In this document: positions 52,918 to 61,726 of the stretch, piece by piece | How positions within the stretch are numbered: position 1 is the stretch's first letter | Layout of the letters: every line of letters starts with the position of its first letter | Assembly: GCA_963976435.1 (NCBI GenBank) | Contig: CAXBKQ010000017.1 | Coordinates: 1 to 64,000 of the forward strand | Reading direction: 5' to 3' | Length of the DNA stretch: 64,000 bases | Origin: CAKZNE01 sp963976435 | GTDB taxonomy: Bacteria; Bacteroidota; Bacteroidia; Flavobacteriales; Schleiferiaceae | The notes under the pieces: model-generated | The model's input: only the letters and a program-made list of their open reading frames with translations | The model's database searches: none | What the model was told of the DNA's origin: nothing | Program-made: the position numbers and the translations under genes

Positions 52918-54312
52918 ATGAAATATTTTCCTCCTCTTTTGGTCTTAATCTTCTTGATTTCCATAAAATCCCGAGCCAATAATGAATTTCAAAAAGCAGT
53001 TTACAATTCAGATTTAAAGAAAATAGAATCAATAGTAAAATCCAAGATTAAAGAACTAGCTAAACAAAAGGAAATCAGCAACTTTAGTAAATTGGATAGC
53101 CTGGAAATTTGGTTTAAAAGCAAGGACTTTGTGAAGAAGGCCTATTGGAATAAGAATCAGGCTTATATCCTTACCACACTAACATTCATCCAGTCCATGG
53201 CGGTACAATTTAAAACTAAAGATTCTATCGCAGAGCTATGTTTTCAAATAATGACCCAAAAACAAAAGTTCGGGGACTTCCTCTATTGGCGATTTGGACT
53301 AGATATTCCCGATAACAAATTGCGCTATGTGGCCATGCAATCTTGCAAAGGTTATATACAGCAAATGGCCAGCTTGGATAGTTTAAGTGAGCTAAGGAGG
53401 GAAGTGGAAAAGCACAATTATTCAGTTCGGTTTTCCATGCAGATAGTGGATAAAAATGGGAATTTTGACAACTATCATATCAAAAGTGAGGGGGAGGCCA
53501 TTTACGCAAAAATTACGGTTCATAATTTCACGGATAGTCTAAAAATAATTCCGTGGCGAGGCTTACAAAATAGGGGCCCAAAAATGCTTTATTTTTCATT
53601 ATATGATATCAAAAAACGTTTGCTTTTTACCGAAAACCGGCAAGTGAGTTTGATTTATGGAGATGGGGCTTACTATGATTTGCTCAGGCTAGAAGCCGGA
53701 GAAAAGAAGGAGTTTTTACATGTGATAAATGGAGATTGTTTTGATTCCAATTTTGAAATAGATTGTGATCATAATTTGGGATTGATAAAGGAAGGAGAGT
53801 ATTATTTGCAAGCTTGGTACAATCCCTTTGGTCCAGAATACCCCAATAAGGTTTGGCTTCCATTGGAAATGGACAGTTTAGCAATTTATGGTGATCAATT
53901 TTTCCGGTCTGCCCGAGATTTAAGCTACTTTGCAAAGCTCTCCAATTTAGGTCCAAATGATAGAAATGATATTGAAAAGCGATCGGAAGTGATTTGTGAA
54001 ATTGAAGTATTGGGAGAGGCAGGAAAATACACTTCCAAAATAGGCGAGATGAAATATGATGCTTGGGGTATAGTAAAATCAGTGCAAAAGGGTGATTTAC
54101 AAATAGGAGATAGTATAGCTTTTAGTATTCGCCATCAAGATGATTTGGAAAAACTAAATAGCCTAAAAAAGGGGAAGCTGTATATAATTTACAGCAGTAC
54201 CAGCCGTTCGGAATGCTTCCAAATCCCGCATCAGGATCTTCCAGCTTTGGAAAGGGGAAGTATGCCCAACCTTCAGCTGGTTGATTTTAAGGGTTCTATT
54301 AAAAAAATATAG
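52918..54312 (+). CDS. Secreted protein of unknown function
   Basis: 464 residues with signal peptide (MKYFPPLLVLIFLISIKSRA). No family recognised. The first ~130 residues are helical and charged (KKIESIVKSKIKELAKQKEISNFSKLDSLEIW). The middle (about 165-320) is beta-rich and contains an Ig-like flow (EGEAIYAKITVHNFTDSLKIIPW, LEAGEKKEFLHVINGDC). The end has no T9SS tail. Single plus-strand gene. Confidence 0.7.
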   Translation: MKYFPPLLVLIFLISIKSRANNEFQKAVYNSDLKKIESIVKSKIKELAKQKEISNFSKLDSLEIWFKSKDFVKKAYWNKNQAYILTTLTFIQSMAVQFKTKDSIAELCFQIMTQKQKFGDFLYWRFGLDIPDNKLRYVAMQSCKGYIQQMASLDSLSELRREVEKHNYSVRFSMQIVDKNGNFDNYHIKSEGEAIYAKITVHNFTDSLKIIPWRGLQNRGPKMLYFSLYDIKKRLLFTENRQVSLIYGDGAYYDLLRLEAGEKKEFLHVINGDCFDSNFEIDCDHNLGLIKEGEYYLQAWYNPFGPEYPNKVWLPLEMDSLAIYGDQFFRSARDLSYFAKLSNLGPNDRNDIEKRSEVICEIEVLGEAGKYTSKIGEMKYDAWGIVKSVQKGDLQIGDSIAFSIRHQDDLEKLNSLKKGKLYIIYSSTSRSECFQIPHQDLPALERGSMPNLQLVDFKGSIKKI

Positions 54313-54346
54313 ATCTAATTTGCTATTCCACCCTAAATTGAAAGAA

Positions 54347-54916
54347 CTAGTCGAGGATTTTTAATTTATGATTATGGAGAAGTCCTTCTAAGGAATTTCT
54401 ATTAAATATAGCTCCTTTCATAAAATTGTCTTCTGGATTAATACTAAAATCCATGGCTTTTGAAAAATCTGTTTTTAGAAGTTTGCTCTTGTAAAATTGG
54501 GCATTGAGGAGCTTGGAATTCGAAAAATTTGCTGAGGACAGGTCACATTCTTCAAAATCGACCTCTTCTAAATTACAATTTTTAAAAACAGAATTTTTTA
54601 GGGGAAGTTTAAAAAAACTACTATGAGAGAGATTACAATTATAGAAATCAATTTTTAGTAGGAATGGGATGCTATCCTTAAAATTTAAACCCAGCATTTT
54701 ACAAGATTCAAAATGAACTTCTTTGAATGCTGAATTTGAAAGATCTGAATTACTCAAATCGCAATCCACAAAATTACAGTCGATAAATTCATAGTTGGAT
54801 AGATGTAGATTCGAAAGGTCGCAATTACTAAAGAGGCAATTCGTATACTCTCCTTTTTTAAGTTTTTGATTTTGAAAATTAATTTGTAGGAACTGTTGAT
54901 CGTCAAAAAAATCCAC
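54347..54916 (-). CDS. Pentapeptide-repeat protein, GTG start
   Basis: 189 residues starting at GTG 54916. Tandem A(N/D)LXX-type pentapeptides run through residues ~20-150: CLFSNCDLSNLHLSNYEFIDCNFVDCDLSNSDLSNSAFKEVHFESC, NCNLEEVDFEECDLSSANFSNSKLLNAQF, forming a right-handed quadrilateral beta-helix. Family proteins include DNA-gyrase inhibitors and many of unknown role; nothing ties this one to either. Confidence 0.88.
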   Translation of the reverse strand: MDFFDDQQFLQINFQNQKLKKGEYTNCLFSNCDLSNLHLSNYEFIDCNFVDCDLSNSDLSNSAFKEVHFESCKMLGLNFKDSIPFLLKIDFYNCNLSHSSFFKLPLKNSVFKNCNLEEVDFEECDLSSANFSNSKLLNAQFYKSKLLKTDFSKAMDFSINPEDNFMKGAIFNRNSLEGLLHNHKLKILD

Positions 54917-54956
54917 CGCTATTTCTTTTTGGCTAATTTATAGTTTTAGGACTTTT

Positions 54957-54996
54957 AAAAAAATGAAAAGCTAGCTGAATTCTGTATCCAGCTAGC
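54957..54996 (-). terminator. Terminator of the NTF2-like gene
   Basis: GCTAGCTG (54970-54977) pairs with CAGCTAGC (54989-54996); on the minus strand the stem is followed by TTTTCATTTTTTT. It lies 8 bp after the stop of the NTF2-like gene. Confidence 0.88.
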
Positions 54997-55003
54997 ATTT
55001 AGT

Positions 55004-55426
55004 TTATTCAATAATGGGAATATCACTTATCATGATCCAGTTTCCAGATTCATTTTTAACTAAGCTAATGAGAGAAACAAAAACGGCTTTCTCACCTTTC
55101 ATTTTCACATGAGCAAGCGCCGTATTTCCATTAATAATAACCTTTAAAAAATCCAGTTCTCTTGTATCTCCTCCCCACTCTTTGGATTTGATTTTTTCCA
55201 CATAAACTGACTTTGGCACTATAGACACTTCCTTGGAACCAAATAGCTGGTTCATTACCACCCTGTAGTTAGGATCCAATAGTTTATCTAGTGATTTATA
55301 ATCATTGGCATCTCCTGCTTTGGCAAAAGCAGTAATTACTTTTTTCACAGCCTTTTCCTCTGTTTGGCCATTCATGGTACTAAAACTAAATACACTCAGC
55401 AAGCTCATAAGCATGATTTTTTTCAT
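55004..55426 (-). CDS. Secreted NTF2-like protein
   Basis: 140 residues, signal peptide MKKIMLMSLLSVFSFSTMNGQ. The mature domain (EKAVKKVITAFAKAGDANDYKSLDKLLDPNYRVVMNQLFG ... VKNESGNWIMISDIPI) has the cone fold of NTF2/SnoaL-like or Lumazine_bd_2 proteins. Ligand unknown. It is the last gene of the MarR-DOMON-NTF2 cluster and carries its own terminator. Confidence 0.8.
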   Translation of the reverse strand: MKKIMLMSLLSVFSFSTMNGQTEEKAVKKVITAFAKAGDANDYKSLDKLLDPNYRVVMNQLFGSKEVSIVPKSVYVEKIKSKEWGGDTRELDFLKVIINGNTALAHVKMKGEKAVFVSLISLVKNESGNWIMISDIPIIE

Positions 55427-55455
55427 GGTTTTTATATTTAAATTAAGAATTACTA

Positions 55456-55944
55456 TTAAAGTTTTATGTTACAGGAATTCCGCATAATGGAATGATGTTG
55501 AAAATCATCAGATTGACTGTAGGCATATAATAAATTGTATGAATTTCCAGGACTTAAATCATAGCGGTATTTATCCTTACTAGAAATAGGCAGTGAAAAT
55601 TCTATTTCGGTTTTATTTTGACTTTCCTTTCCATTTATCACCACGGCTTGGTTGCTATCACCTAGGGCTTCCAGACTTTTATAATTTCCTGGACTCAAAG
55701 TATAATGTTCTAGCACCTCTACTTTGTTGTTTATTATTCGAGCCATAATCAAATAGGTGTCGCTAATTCCTTTCTTGGGATTGAAGCCTATAGCAATCCA
55801 ACCATCAGTTGGAGCGCTAATTTTAAAATTCACGATTTTGCCGCTGTGCGACCAACTGATTTTCATTCCATCTTTTGAAATTTCCTTAGGCTCGCTTCCT
55901 TGGTTTAGTTGGAATAATAGACAAATAGATATTAATATTCTCAT
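55456..55944 (-). CDS. Secreted DOMON domain protein
   Basis: 162 residues with a signal peptide (MRILISICLLFQLNQGS). DOMON fold over residues ~25-160: ISWSHSGKIVNFKISAPTDGWIAIGFNPKKGISDTYLIMARIINNKVEVLEHY and DFQHHSIMRNSC. The DDFQHHS motif with Met/His nearby fits the heme b-binding DOMON of cytochrome/dehydrogenase proteins. A role in extracytoplasmic electron transfer or sensing is inferred. It lies between a MarR gene and an NTF2-like gene, with the operator palindrome at 55965-55976 before it. Confidence 0.83.
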   Translation of the reverse strand: MRILISICLLFQLNQGSEPKEISKDGMKISWSHSGKIVNFKISAPTDGWIAIGFNPKKGISDTYLIMARIINNKVEVLEHYTLSPGNYKSLEALGDSNQAVVINGKESQNKTEIEFSLPISSKDKYRYDLSPGNSYNLLYAYSQSDDFQHHSIMRNSCNIKL

Positions 55945-55964
55945 TTTGTTTGTTTAGTCAATAT

Positions 55965-55976
55965 TTGATATATCAA
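55965..55976 (-). promoter_or_regulatory. MarR-type palindrome before the DOMON gene
   Basis: TTGATATATCAA is a perfect 12-bp palindrome 20 bp upstream of the DOMON ATG. It contains TGATATATCA, which also occurs before the MarR gene at 56464-56473. Confidence 0.65.
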
Positions 55977-55994
55977 TTGTAACTTTAAATTTTT

Positions 55995-56426
55995 TTAGCT
56001 CATGTTTTGTTGTATTCTCAATAGGAACTGGCTCAATTGATTTAACTCGGATTCATTAAAACCTTTAATGCTTTGTTTTCTTTGTTTTTGGATATGGGGA
56101 AAATTGTGTTGGACAAAAAATTTCCCAGCTTCTGTTAATTGAATATTGTATTGCCTTCTATTATTTTTTAAGGCCTCTCTCGTAATTAAACCCTTTTTGG
56201 ATAGTATATCTAGGGTTCTGGTAATAGATGCCGGATCTCGGATTGATTTTTTGGCAATTTCTTTTTGTGAGATACTTGATGACTCTTCAATAATTTTCAG
56301 CAAAACCCATTGATCTACCGTAATGCCTAGATTTAAGCGATCCAATTCTTTTTGGGAATATTGCTTGGCCGTTTTATTGGTCTTTTCAATTTGAAAAAGT
56401 ATTACACTTTCGATGTCTTTAGACAT
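55995..56426 (-). CDS. MarR-family transcriptional regulator
   Basis: 143 residues with central winged helix: DQWVLLKIIEESSSISQKEIAKKSIRDPASITRTLDILSKKGLITREALKNNRRQYNIQLTEAGKFFV, the standard MarR/SlyA layout of dimerisation helices at both ends. No conserved Cys sensor pattern. It likely represses its own gene and the DOMON-NTF2 genes through TGATATATCA palindromes found at both promoters (inferred). Confidence 0.9.
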   Translation of the reverse strand: MSKDIESVILFQIEKTNKTAKQYSQKELDRLNLGITVDQWVLLKIIEESSSISQKEIAKKSIRDPASITRTLDILSKKGLITREALKNNRRQYNIQLTEAGKFFVQHNFPHIQKQRKQSIKGFNESELNQLSQFLLRIQQNMS

Positions 56427-56446
56427 AGATTTAAATTTTACAGGAG

Positions 56447-56474
56447 CAAATATAGTAAATTAGTGATATATCAA
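56447..56474 (-). promoter_or_regulatory. Promoter and operator of the MarR gene
   Basis: On the minus strand: TTG (complement of 56472-56474), 17-bp spacer, TATATTTG (56447-56454), a canonical Bacteroidota -33/-7 pair 21 bp before the MarR ATG. TGATATATCA (56464-56473) overlaps the -33 element, suited to autorepression. Confidence 0.7.
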
Positions 56475-56620
56475 TTAAATAAAAAATATATTTTGCAATC
56501 CAAGTAATGCCAGACCGTTTTCCCAATACTTGTTCAGGTCCTGAATGTCTAGTTTAAGATAATTAAGTTTAAATGCTGAAGGGCTAGTGTATCCCTTCTT
56601 TTTGAATTAATGGAGGAAGT

Positions 56621-56905
56621 TTAGAGGTGAATTCCTACGGGTAGAAGATTTCTTCTTTCCTTGTGATCTTTGAAATATTGTTTCACCATTTTTGTCATCG
56701 GTACAACACGCATCCCAGTTTCTTCAATAATATTGAGAGTGGTTTCAATCATTTCCTCCGCTTTGCCTTCCTCAATAAACCGTTTCGGGAAGTCTACCCG
56801 AGTAAGAAAAACCTTTTTCTCCTGAATCTGATATTCAATAATCGCTAAGACCTCGCCATATTGAACTTCATAATGTCTCATTTCGGTGTTGTCAATAACT
56901 TCCAT
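56621..56905 (-). CDS. Small GNAT-like acetyltransferase (YjdJ/NATD1 type)
   Basis: 94 residues. The flow FLTRVDFPKRFIEEGKAEEMIETTLNIIEETGMRVVPMTKMVKQYFKDHKERRNLL matches the short GNAT family (YjdJ, human NATD1), where the acetyl-CoA loop is R-G-x-G-I-A and the end is V-P-x-C-x-F-V-x-x-Y-x-x-x-H-P. Here the loop reads IEEGKAEE with no RGxG and the C of VPxC is T, so acetyl-CoA binding may be lost or altered. Confidence 0.72.
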   Translation of the reverse strand: MEVIDNTEMRHYEVQYGEVLAIIEYQIQEKKVFLTRVDFPKRFIEEGKAEEMIETTLNIIEETGMRVVPMTKMVKQYFKDHKERRNLLPVGIHL

Positions 56906-57159
56906 AGTTGCTATGATCTGTTCTGGTTAAAAAAAAACGGGTTGGCAAATTTACAAAATGTAGGTAACATAGCATATTTTTAACATGAGCTTTGTATTCA
57001 ACTTACTCGAATTCTGAATTTTTGCGAACAAATTGCACAGGTTATTGGTTTTTTGCTGAGATAATACGGGCTAATAGATATAGATAAATAGGGCCTTACC
57101 GATTCTAATACCTTATTTTGTTCCTGATTTAGAACGGAATAGGAATAATTTTTTAGTTT
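56906..57159. other. Divergent intergenic region with promoter motif
   Basis: Between the small acetyltransferase (minus) and the ABC operon (plus). TAAATTTG on the minus strand (56946-56953) matches TAnnTTTG 40 bp before the acetyltransferase ATG. Otherwise I see nothing but AT-rich sequence. Confidence 0.45.
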
Positions 57160-57191
57160 TTGCAAATATGATAGTAATACTATTATATTCG
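57160..57191 (+). promoter_or_regulatory. Promoter and palindromic operator of the ABC-HlyD-TolC operon
   Basis: TTG (57160-57162), 21-bp spacer and TATATTCG (57184-57191, one mismatch to TAnnTTTG) lie about 50 bp before the ABC ATG. A perfect palindrome ATAGTAATACTAT (57171-57183) fills the spacer, which is a classic repressor position. No regulator gene is adjacent. Confidence 0.55.
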
Positions 57192-57241
57192 CGCTGAAAA
57201 CGATTGTTCATTTAAAAAAGAAGCTTTTTTATAAAAATACA

Positions 57242-58972
57242 ATGGCAGAAAAAATTGAGCCGATTACCCCTCTGAAAAGATTTTGGAGATTATTAAAACC
57301 CGATAAAAAGGAAATTACCAATATTTACGTGTATGCTGTCTTCAATGGACTAGTAAACCTGTCTTTGCCTTTGGGAATCCAGGCGATTATCAATCAAATT
57401 CAAGGGGCACAAATGAGTACCTCCTGGATAGTCTTGGTCATTATTGTAATATTGGGAATTGCAGCAACTGGCTTTCTTCAAATCCAACAGTTAAAAATCA
57501 CAGAGCATCTTCAGCAGCGTATTTTTACCAGAGCTGCTTTTGAGTTTGCCTATCGAATACCTAGAATCAAACTGGAAAAGCTCTATCAGCATTTTGCACC
57601 TGAGTTAATAAATCGATTTTTTGATATCATAAGTGTTCAAAAGGGTTTGTCTAAAATGCTTATTGACTTTTCTGTGGCGGTCTTACAAGTAATTTTCGGT
57701 TTAATTTTACTAAGCCTTTATCACCCATTTTTTATTGCTTTTGGATTAGTCCTCATCATTTCTGTATATGCTATTTTTAGATTCACTGTTGAAAAGGGCC
57801 TAAATACCAGTTTAAAGGAATCCAAATACAAATATCAAGTGGCCTATTGGCTTCAAGAATTGGCAAGAACAAATAGCACCTTCAAGCTAGCTGGGAAAAC
57901 GGATCTCCCTTTGGAGAGAGTGGAATCTCATACTAAATCCTATTTAGGAGCAAGGGAAAATCACTTTAAAGTATTGGTTCAGCAATATTCTTTAATGGTG
58001 ATTTTTAAGGTAGTGGTAGCTGCTGGACTACTGATAATAGGTAGTATTTTGGTGATGGATCAACAAATGAATATTGGTCAATTTGTAGCCGCAGAGATTA
58101 TTATTCTATTAATAATTGGCTCCGTTGAAAAGCTCATCATTGCTATTGAAACTATTTATGATGTTCTTACCTCCTTAGAAAAAATAGCCCAAGTAACCGA
58201 TTTAGATCTTGAAAATCACGATGGAGTAGATTTAGTAAGAGAATGTGGCGAATGTGGCCTTTCTGTAAGCCTTCAAAATCTAACTTTTAACTATCCCAAT
58301 AAAAGTAAACCTACACTAAAGGATGTGAGTTTAGAAATTGAAAGTGATGAAAGGATAATGCTGATGGGAACCAATGGCTCTGGAAAAAGTACCCTCCTTC
58401 AATTATTAGCTGGACTATATGAAATTGAAGAAGGCAGCATTTCCTATAATGAAATTCCAAAATCCAATTTAAAATTGGAATCTCTAAGATCTGTAATTGG
58501 TGATTCTTTGTCGCAAGAGCAAGTTTTTCAAGGTACTTTAATGGAGAATATCACCATGGGAAGACCGGAAGCGAATTTTGATAATGTAAAATGGGCTGTG
58601 AATAAATTGGGATTAGACACTTATGTTAAAAGCCTCCCCTTGGGTTATAATACCCAACTAAGCCCTGATTCTAAAAAAATCCCCAGAAGTACAATTCAAA
58701 AGATTTTATTGGCCCGGAGTATTGCCGATAAACCAAAACTGGTACTTCTTGAAGATGCCTTTGAACATTTAGACACTATAGATAGGAGGAAAATCATTGA
58801 TTTTTTAATGGATAAAAAGAATAGATGGACTTTAGTTTCAGTAAGTGCAGATTCTTATCTAGCTAGTAAATGTGACCGTGTATTGGTAATGGATGATGGA
58901 AGTATAAAGATGTCTGGAAACTATTCGGAGCTTAAAGAGATTATCAATTTTAAACCCTTGGACAATGCTTAA
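57242..58972 (+). CDS. ABC exporter with non-canonical ATPase motifs
   Basis: 576 residues: type 1 exporter membrane domain (about 25-315, five or six helices, no C39 peptidase domain), then the ATPase. Walker A is intact (GTNGSGKST, 376-384). The rest departs from the norm: no glutamine in the Q-loop (VIGDSLSQEQVFQGTLMENI), LSGGQ is replaced by SKKIPRSTIQK (478-488), Walker B ends VLLED instead of LLLDE (501-505), and the switch His is missing (LVSVSADSYL, 531-540). I recall the same signature (K-x-PRST) in related flavobacterial proteins, so it marks a distinct subfamily rather than a decayed gene. First of a type I secretion/efflux operon. Confidence 0.82.
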   Translation: MAEKIEPITPLKRFWRLLKPDKKEITNIYVYAVFNGLVNLSLPLGIQAIINQIQGAQMSTSWIVLVIIVILGIAATGFLQIQQLKITEHLQQRIFTRAAFEFAYRIPRIKLEKLYQHFAPELINRFFDIISVQKGLSKMLIDFSVAVLQVIFGLILLSLYHPFFIAFGLVLIISVYAIFRFTVEKGLNTSLKESKYKYQVAYWLQELARTNSTFKLAGKTDLPLERVESHTKSYLGARENHFKVLVQQYSLMVIFKVVVAAGLLIIGSILVMDQQMNIGQFVAAEIIILLIIGSVEKLIIAIETIYDVLTSLEKIAQVTDLDLENHDGVDLVRECGECGLSVSLQNLTFNYPNKSKPTLKDVSLEIESDERIMLMGTNGSGKSTLLQLLAGLYEIEEGSISYNEIPKSNLKLESLRSVIGDSLSQEQVFQGTLMENITMGRPEANFDNVKWAVNKLGLDTYVKSLPLGYNTQLSPDSKKIPRSTIQKILLARSIADKPKLVLLEDAFEHLDTIDRRKIIDFLMDKKNRWTLVSVSADSYLASKCDRVLVMDDGSIKMSGNYSELKEIINFKPLDNA

Positions 58973-60329
58973 TATTTCACCAAAAAGTATAGGGAGAAGA
59001 ATAGATAAAAAACGCTATCCTAGTTTGGAGATGGTAGAAAAAAGGAGATCTGGAAGGGTACTTATCCGAATGCTGATTGCTTCTAGTGTTTTGTTCTTTA
59101 TTATAATGTTTTTGCCTTGGACACAAACTGTTCATGCCCGGGGAAATGTCACCACCCTTAGGCCAGATCAAAGGCCTCAAACCATTCAGTCTGTAATCGC
59201 TGGTAGAATTGAAAAATGGTATATTCAAGAAGGAGATTATGTGGAAAAAGGGGATACCATTGTTTTTATTTCTGAAGTTAAAGACAAATTTTTTGATCCC
59301 AATTTATTAGGGCGGACTCAAGATCAGCTCAAGGCTAAAGAAATGTCGGTAAAGAGTTATATGGAAAAGATCAGTGCTCTAGACAATCAGATTGACGCAT
59401 TGATGGAGACCAGTAAGTTGAAAATCCAACAAACGAAAAATAAGCTCAAACAAGCCCGATTAAAAGTTACCAGCGATAGCATTGATTTTCAGGCGAGTTT
59501 AATCAATTTTAATATTGCAAAACAGCAATTAGATAGGATGGAAGGACTTTATGAACAAGGTCTCAAATCCTTAACTGATCTTGAGCAAAGAAAATTGTCT
59601 CTTCAAAAAGCCCAGGCAGAAATGGTGGCCAAGGAAAACAAATTGCTCACCAGTCAGAATGAGCAAATAAACGCCAAAATTGAGCTCGCCTCCATTGGTG
59701 CTCAATATAGAGATGATATCGCCAAAGCGGAATCCAATAAATACACCGCACTCTCCGCTATGTACGATGCTGAAGCCCTAGTAACAAAGCTGCAAAATGA
59801 GTATATGAATTATTCTGTAAGGGCAGGTTTGTATGTAATCCGTTCTCCACAGAATGGCTATATCACCAAGGCAATTCAGGCGGGTATTGGCGAAACTATT
59901 AAGGAAGGAGCAGAAATTGTAAGCATAATGCCAGCTGATTTTGAACTTGCTGTAGCCATGTATGTAAAACCAATAGATTTACCCTTATTGAGAAAAGGTG
60001 ATGATGTAAGAATCCAATTTGATGGCTGGCCAGCTATTGTTTTTTCTGGTTGGCCAAATACCAGCTATGGAACCTATGGTGGGAAGGTTTTTGCCATCGA
60101 TAACTTTATTAGCGATAATGGTAAATACAGAGTTTTGGTATCTGCAAATCCTGATGATCAACCTTGGCCTAGAGATTTAAGGGTAGGTGCTGGATCCAGC
60201 AATATGTCTCTCCTAAACGATGTGTTTATTTGGTACGAATTATGGCGACAAATAAATGGTTTCCCACCAGATTACTACAAAACACCTACTAAAAAGGATG
60301 CTTCAACTCCTGATACTAAAAAGAAATGA
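58965..60329 (+). CDS. HlyD-family membrane fusion protein
   Basis: 454 residues, start overlapping the ABC gene by 8 bp. N-terminal membrane anchor (VLIRMLIASSVLFFIIMFLPWTQ, ~30-50), half lipoyl motif (QSVIAGRIEKWYIQEGDYVEKGDTIVFIS), long coiled coil (about 105-280), second half motif (RSPQNGYITKAIQAGIGETIKEGAEIVSIMP), then the beta-barrel region (LRKGDDVRIQFDGWPAIVFSGWPN). It links the ABC exporter in the inner membrane to TolC. Confidence 0.9.
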   Translation: MLNISPKSIGRRIDKKRYPSLEMVEKRRSGRVLIRMLIASSVLFFIIMFLPWTQTVHARGNVTTLRPDQRPQTIQSVIAGRIEKWYIQEGDYVEKGDTIVFISEVKDKFFDPNLLGRTQDQLKAKEMSVKSYMEKISALDNQIDALMETSKLKIQQTKNKLKQARLKVTSDSIDFQASLINFNIAKQQLDRMEGLYEQGLKSLTDLEQRKLSLQKAQAEMVAKENKLLTSQNEQINAKIELASIGAQYRDDIAKAESNKYTALSAMYDAEALVTKLQNEYMNYSVRAGLYVIRSPQNGYITKAIQAGIGETIKEGAEIVSIMPADFELAVAMYVKPIDLPLLRKGDDVRIQFDGWPAIVFSGWPNTSYGTYGGKVFAIDNFISDNGKYRVLVSANPDDQPWPRDLRVGAGSSNMSLLNDVFIWYELWRQINGFPPDYYKTPTKKDASTPDTKKK

Positions 60330-61726
60330 GAGTAATTTTTTTAGGTCTATTAGTATTTAGTTTTTTCACTAGCTCTTCTCAAGCTATAGATGCCAATCTA
60401 TTAACTTTTGAGGATTTTATTAGCCGTGTAAAGGAGCATCATCCAATGGCCAAACAGGCTTCCTTAAAAGTATTGGAGGGTGATGCAGCATTACTGGAAT
60501 CTAAGGGTGCCTTTGATCCAAAATTCAATACCCAGTTGGCTCAAAAGTATTTTGAAGATAAAGATTACTACAGTATTGCAAGCACAAATTTGAGAATTCC
60601 AAGCTGGTTTGCGGCACAATTCGAAGCGGGTTATGATCAAAATGATGGAGTTTTTTTAAATCCAGAAAATCAACTTCCTAGTGAGGGACTATTATATGCA
60701 GGAATTAGTTTACCCCTAGGAAAAGGTTTGATCATAGACCAAAGGCGAGCCATGTACAGACGGGCTAAAATCTATAAGGAAAGCAGCCTTGCAGAGCAGC
60801 AATTGATGTTGAATGAACTGATCTATGAAGCAGGAAAAGTTTATTGGCAATGGTTCGAAGCTTATAATATTCGAAAAGTATTTCAAGAAGCCGTGGTTTT
60901 AGCTAAAACTAGATTTGAGGCTGTAAAACAACAGGCTCTTTTAGGAGATAAACCATTTATCGATACTGTAGAGGCCAGAATACAATATCAAAATCGAAGG
61001 CTTAGCTTACAACAAGCTAATTTGGATTTTAGAAATAGTGGAATCTTAGTGTCCATTTTCCTTTGGGAAGATGGCCTAATCCCATTGGAGTTAGACAGTA
61101 ATGCCCATCCAGATTTGTTCAAATATTTAAGTAGTTTTTCGGATTTGAACCTTCAGCTGAACTTAGATCAAGACTCTTTGCTAAAGGCACATCCTAGTTT
61201 AAGACTTGGACGTTTTAAAATTGATCAATTGGAAATTGACAGGAAATGGAAAAGGGAACAGCTAAAACCTAGTTTAGACCTAAAATATAATGCCCTGGCC
61301 TCTGCTAATGGAAATGATATTTCCAATAATTATAGCGTAAATAATTATACATGGGGTTTTAAACTGGCTATTCCACTTTATTTGCGAAAGGAGAGAGGTG
61401 CTTTAAAACTAAACCAACTAAAAATTCAGGATGCTGAATTGGATTTGGGACAAAAGCAGCAAGCTCTAAATTTCAAGGTTCAATCTTCTATAAATGAATG
61501 GCAAATCACTGCCGAACAATTGCAATTGTACCAAAAAACACTAAGCGACTATCAAGTTTTATTGCAGGGAGAACGCAATTTATTTAATAATGGTGAAAGT
61601 TCCTTATTCCTTGTAAACTCTAGAGAATGGGGATTTATTAATGCCCGATTGAAAATGATAGAGCTACTAGTGAAAAATAGAAAAGCACGTTTATCAACTT
61701 ATTATAGTTTAGCTAGTCCTTTGTAG
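60326..61726 (+). CDS. TolC-family outer-membrane efflux protein
   Basis: 466 residues, ATGA overlap with the HlyD gene. Signal peptide (...FFTSSSQA). TolC/CusC-type repeats: FISRVKEHHPMAKQASLKVLEGDAALLESKGAFDPKFNTQLAQ, RFEAVKQQALLGDKPFIDTVEARIQYQNRRLSLQQANLDFRNSG, and the second half (LKLNQLKIQDAELDLGQKQQALNFKVQSSINEW). Completes the ABC-HlyD-TolC conduit. Substrate unknown: no small secreted-peptide gene lies next to it. Confidence 0.88.
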   Translation: MRVIFLGLLVFSFFTSSSQAIDANLLTFEDFISRVKEHHPMAKQASLKVLEGDAALLESKGAFDPKFNTQLAQKYFEDKDYYSIASTNLRIPSWFAAQFEAGYDQNDGVFLNPENQLPSEGLLYAGISLPLGKGLIIDQRRAMYRRAKIYKESSLAEQQLMLNELIYEAGKVYWQWFEAYNIRKVFQEAVVLAKTRFEAVKQQALLGDKPFIDTVEARIQYQNRRLSLQQANLDFRNSGILVSIFLWEDGLIPLELDSNAHPDLFKYLSSFSDLNLQLNLDQDSLLKAHPSLRLGRFKIDQLEIDRKWKREQLKPSLDLKYNALASANGNDISNNYSVNNYTWGFKLAIPLYLRKERGALKLNQLKIQDAELDLGQKQQALNFKVQSSINEWQITAEQLQLYQKTLSDYQVLLQGERNLFNNGESSLFLVNSREWGFINARLKMIELLVKNRKARLSTYYSLASPL

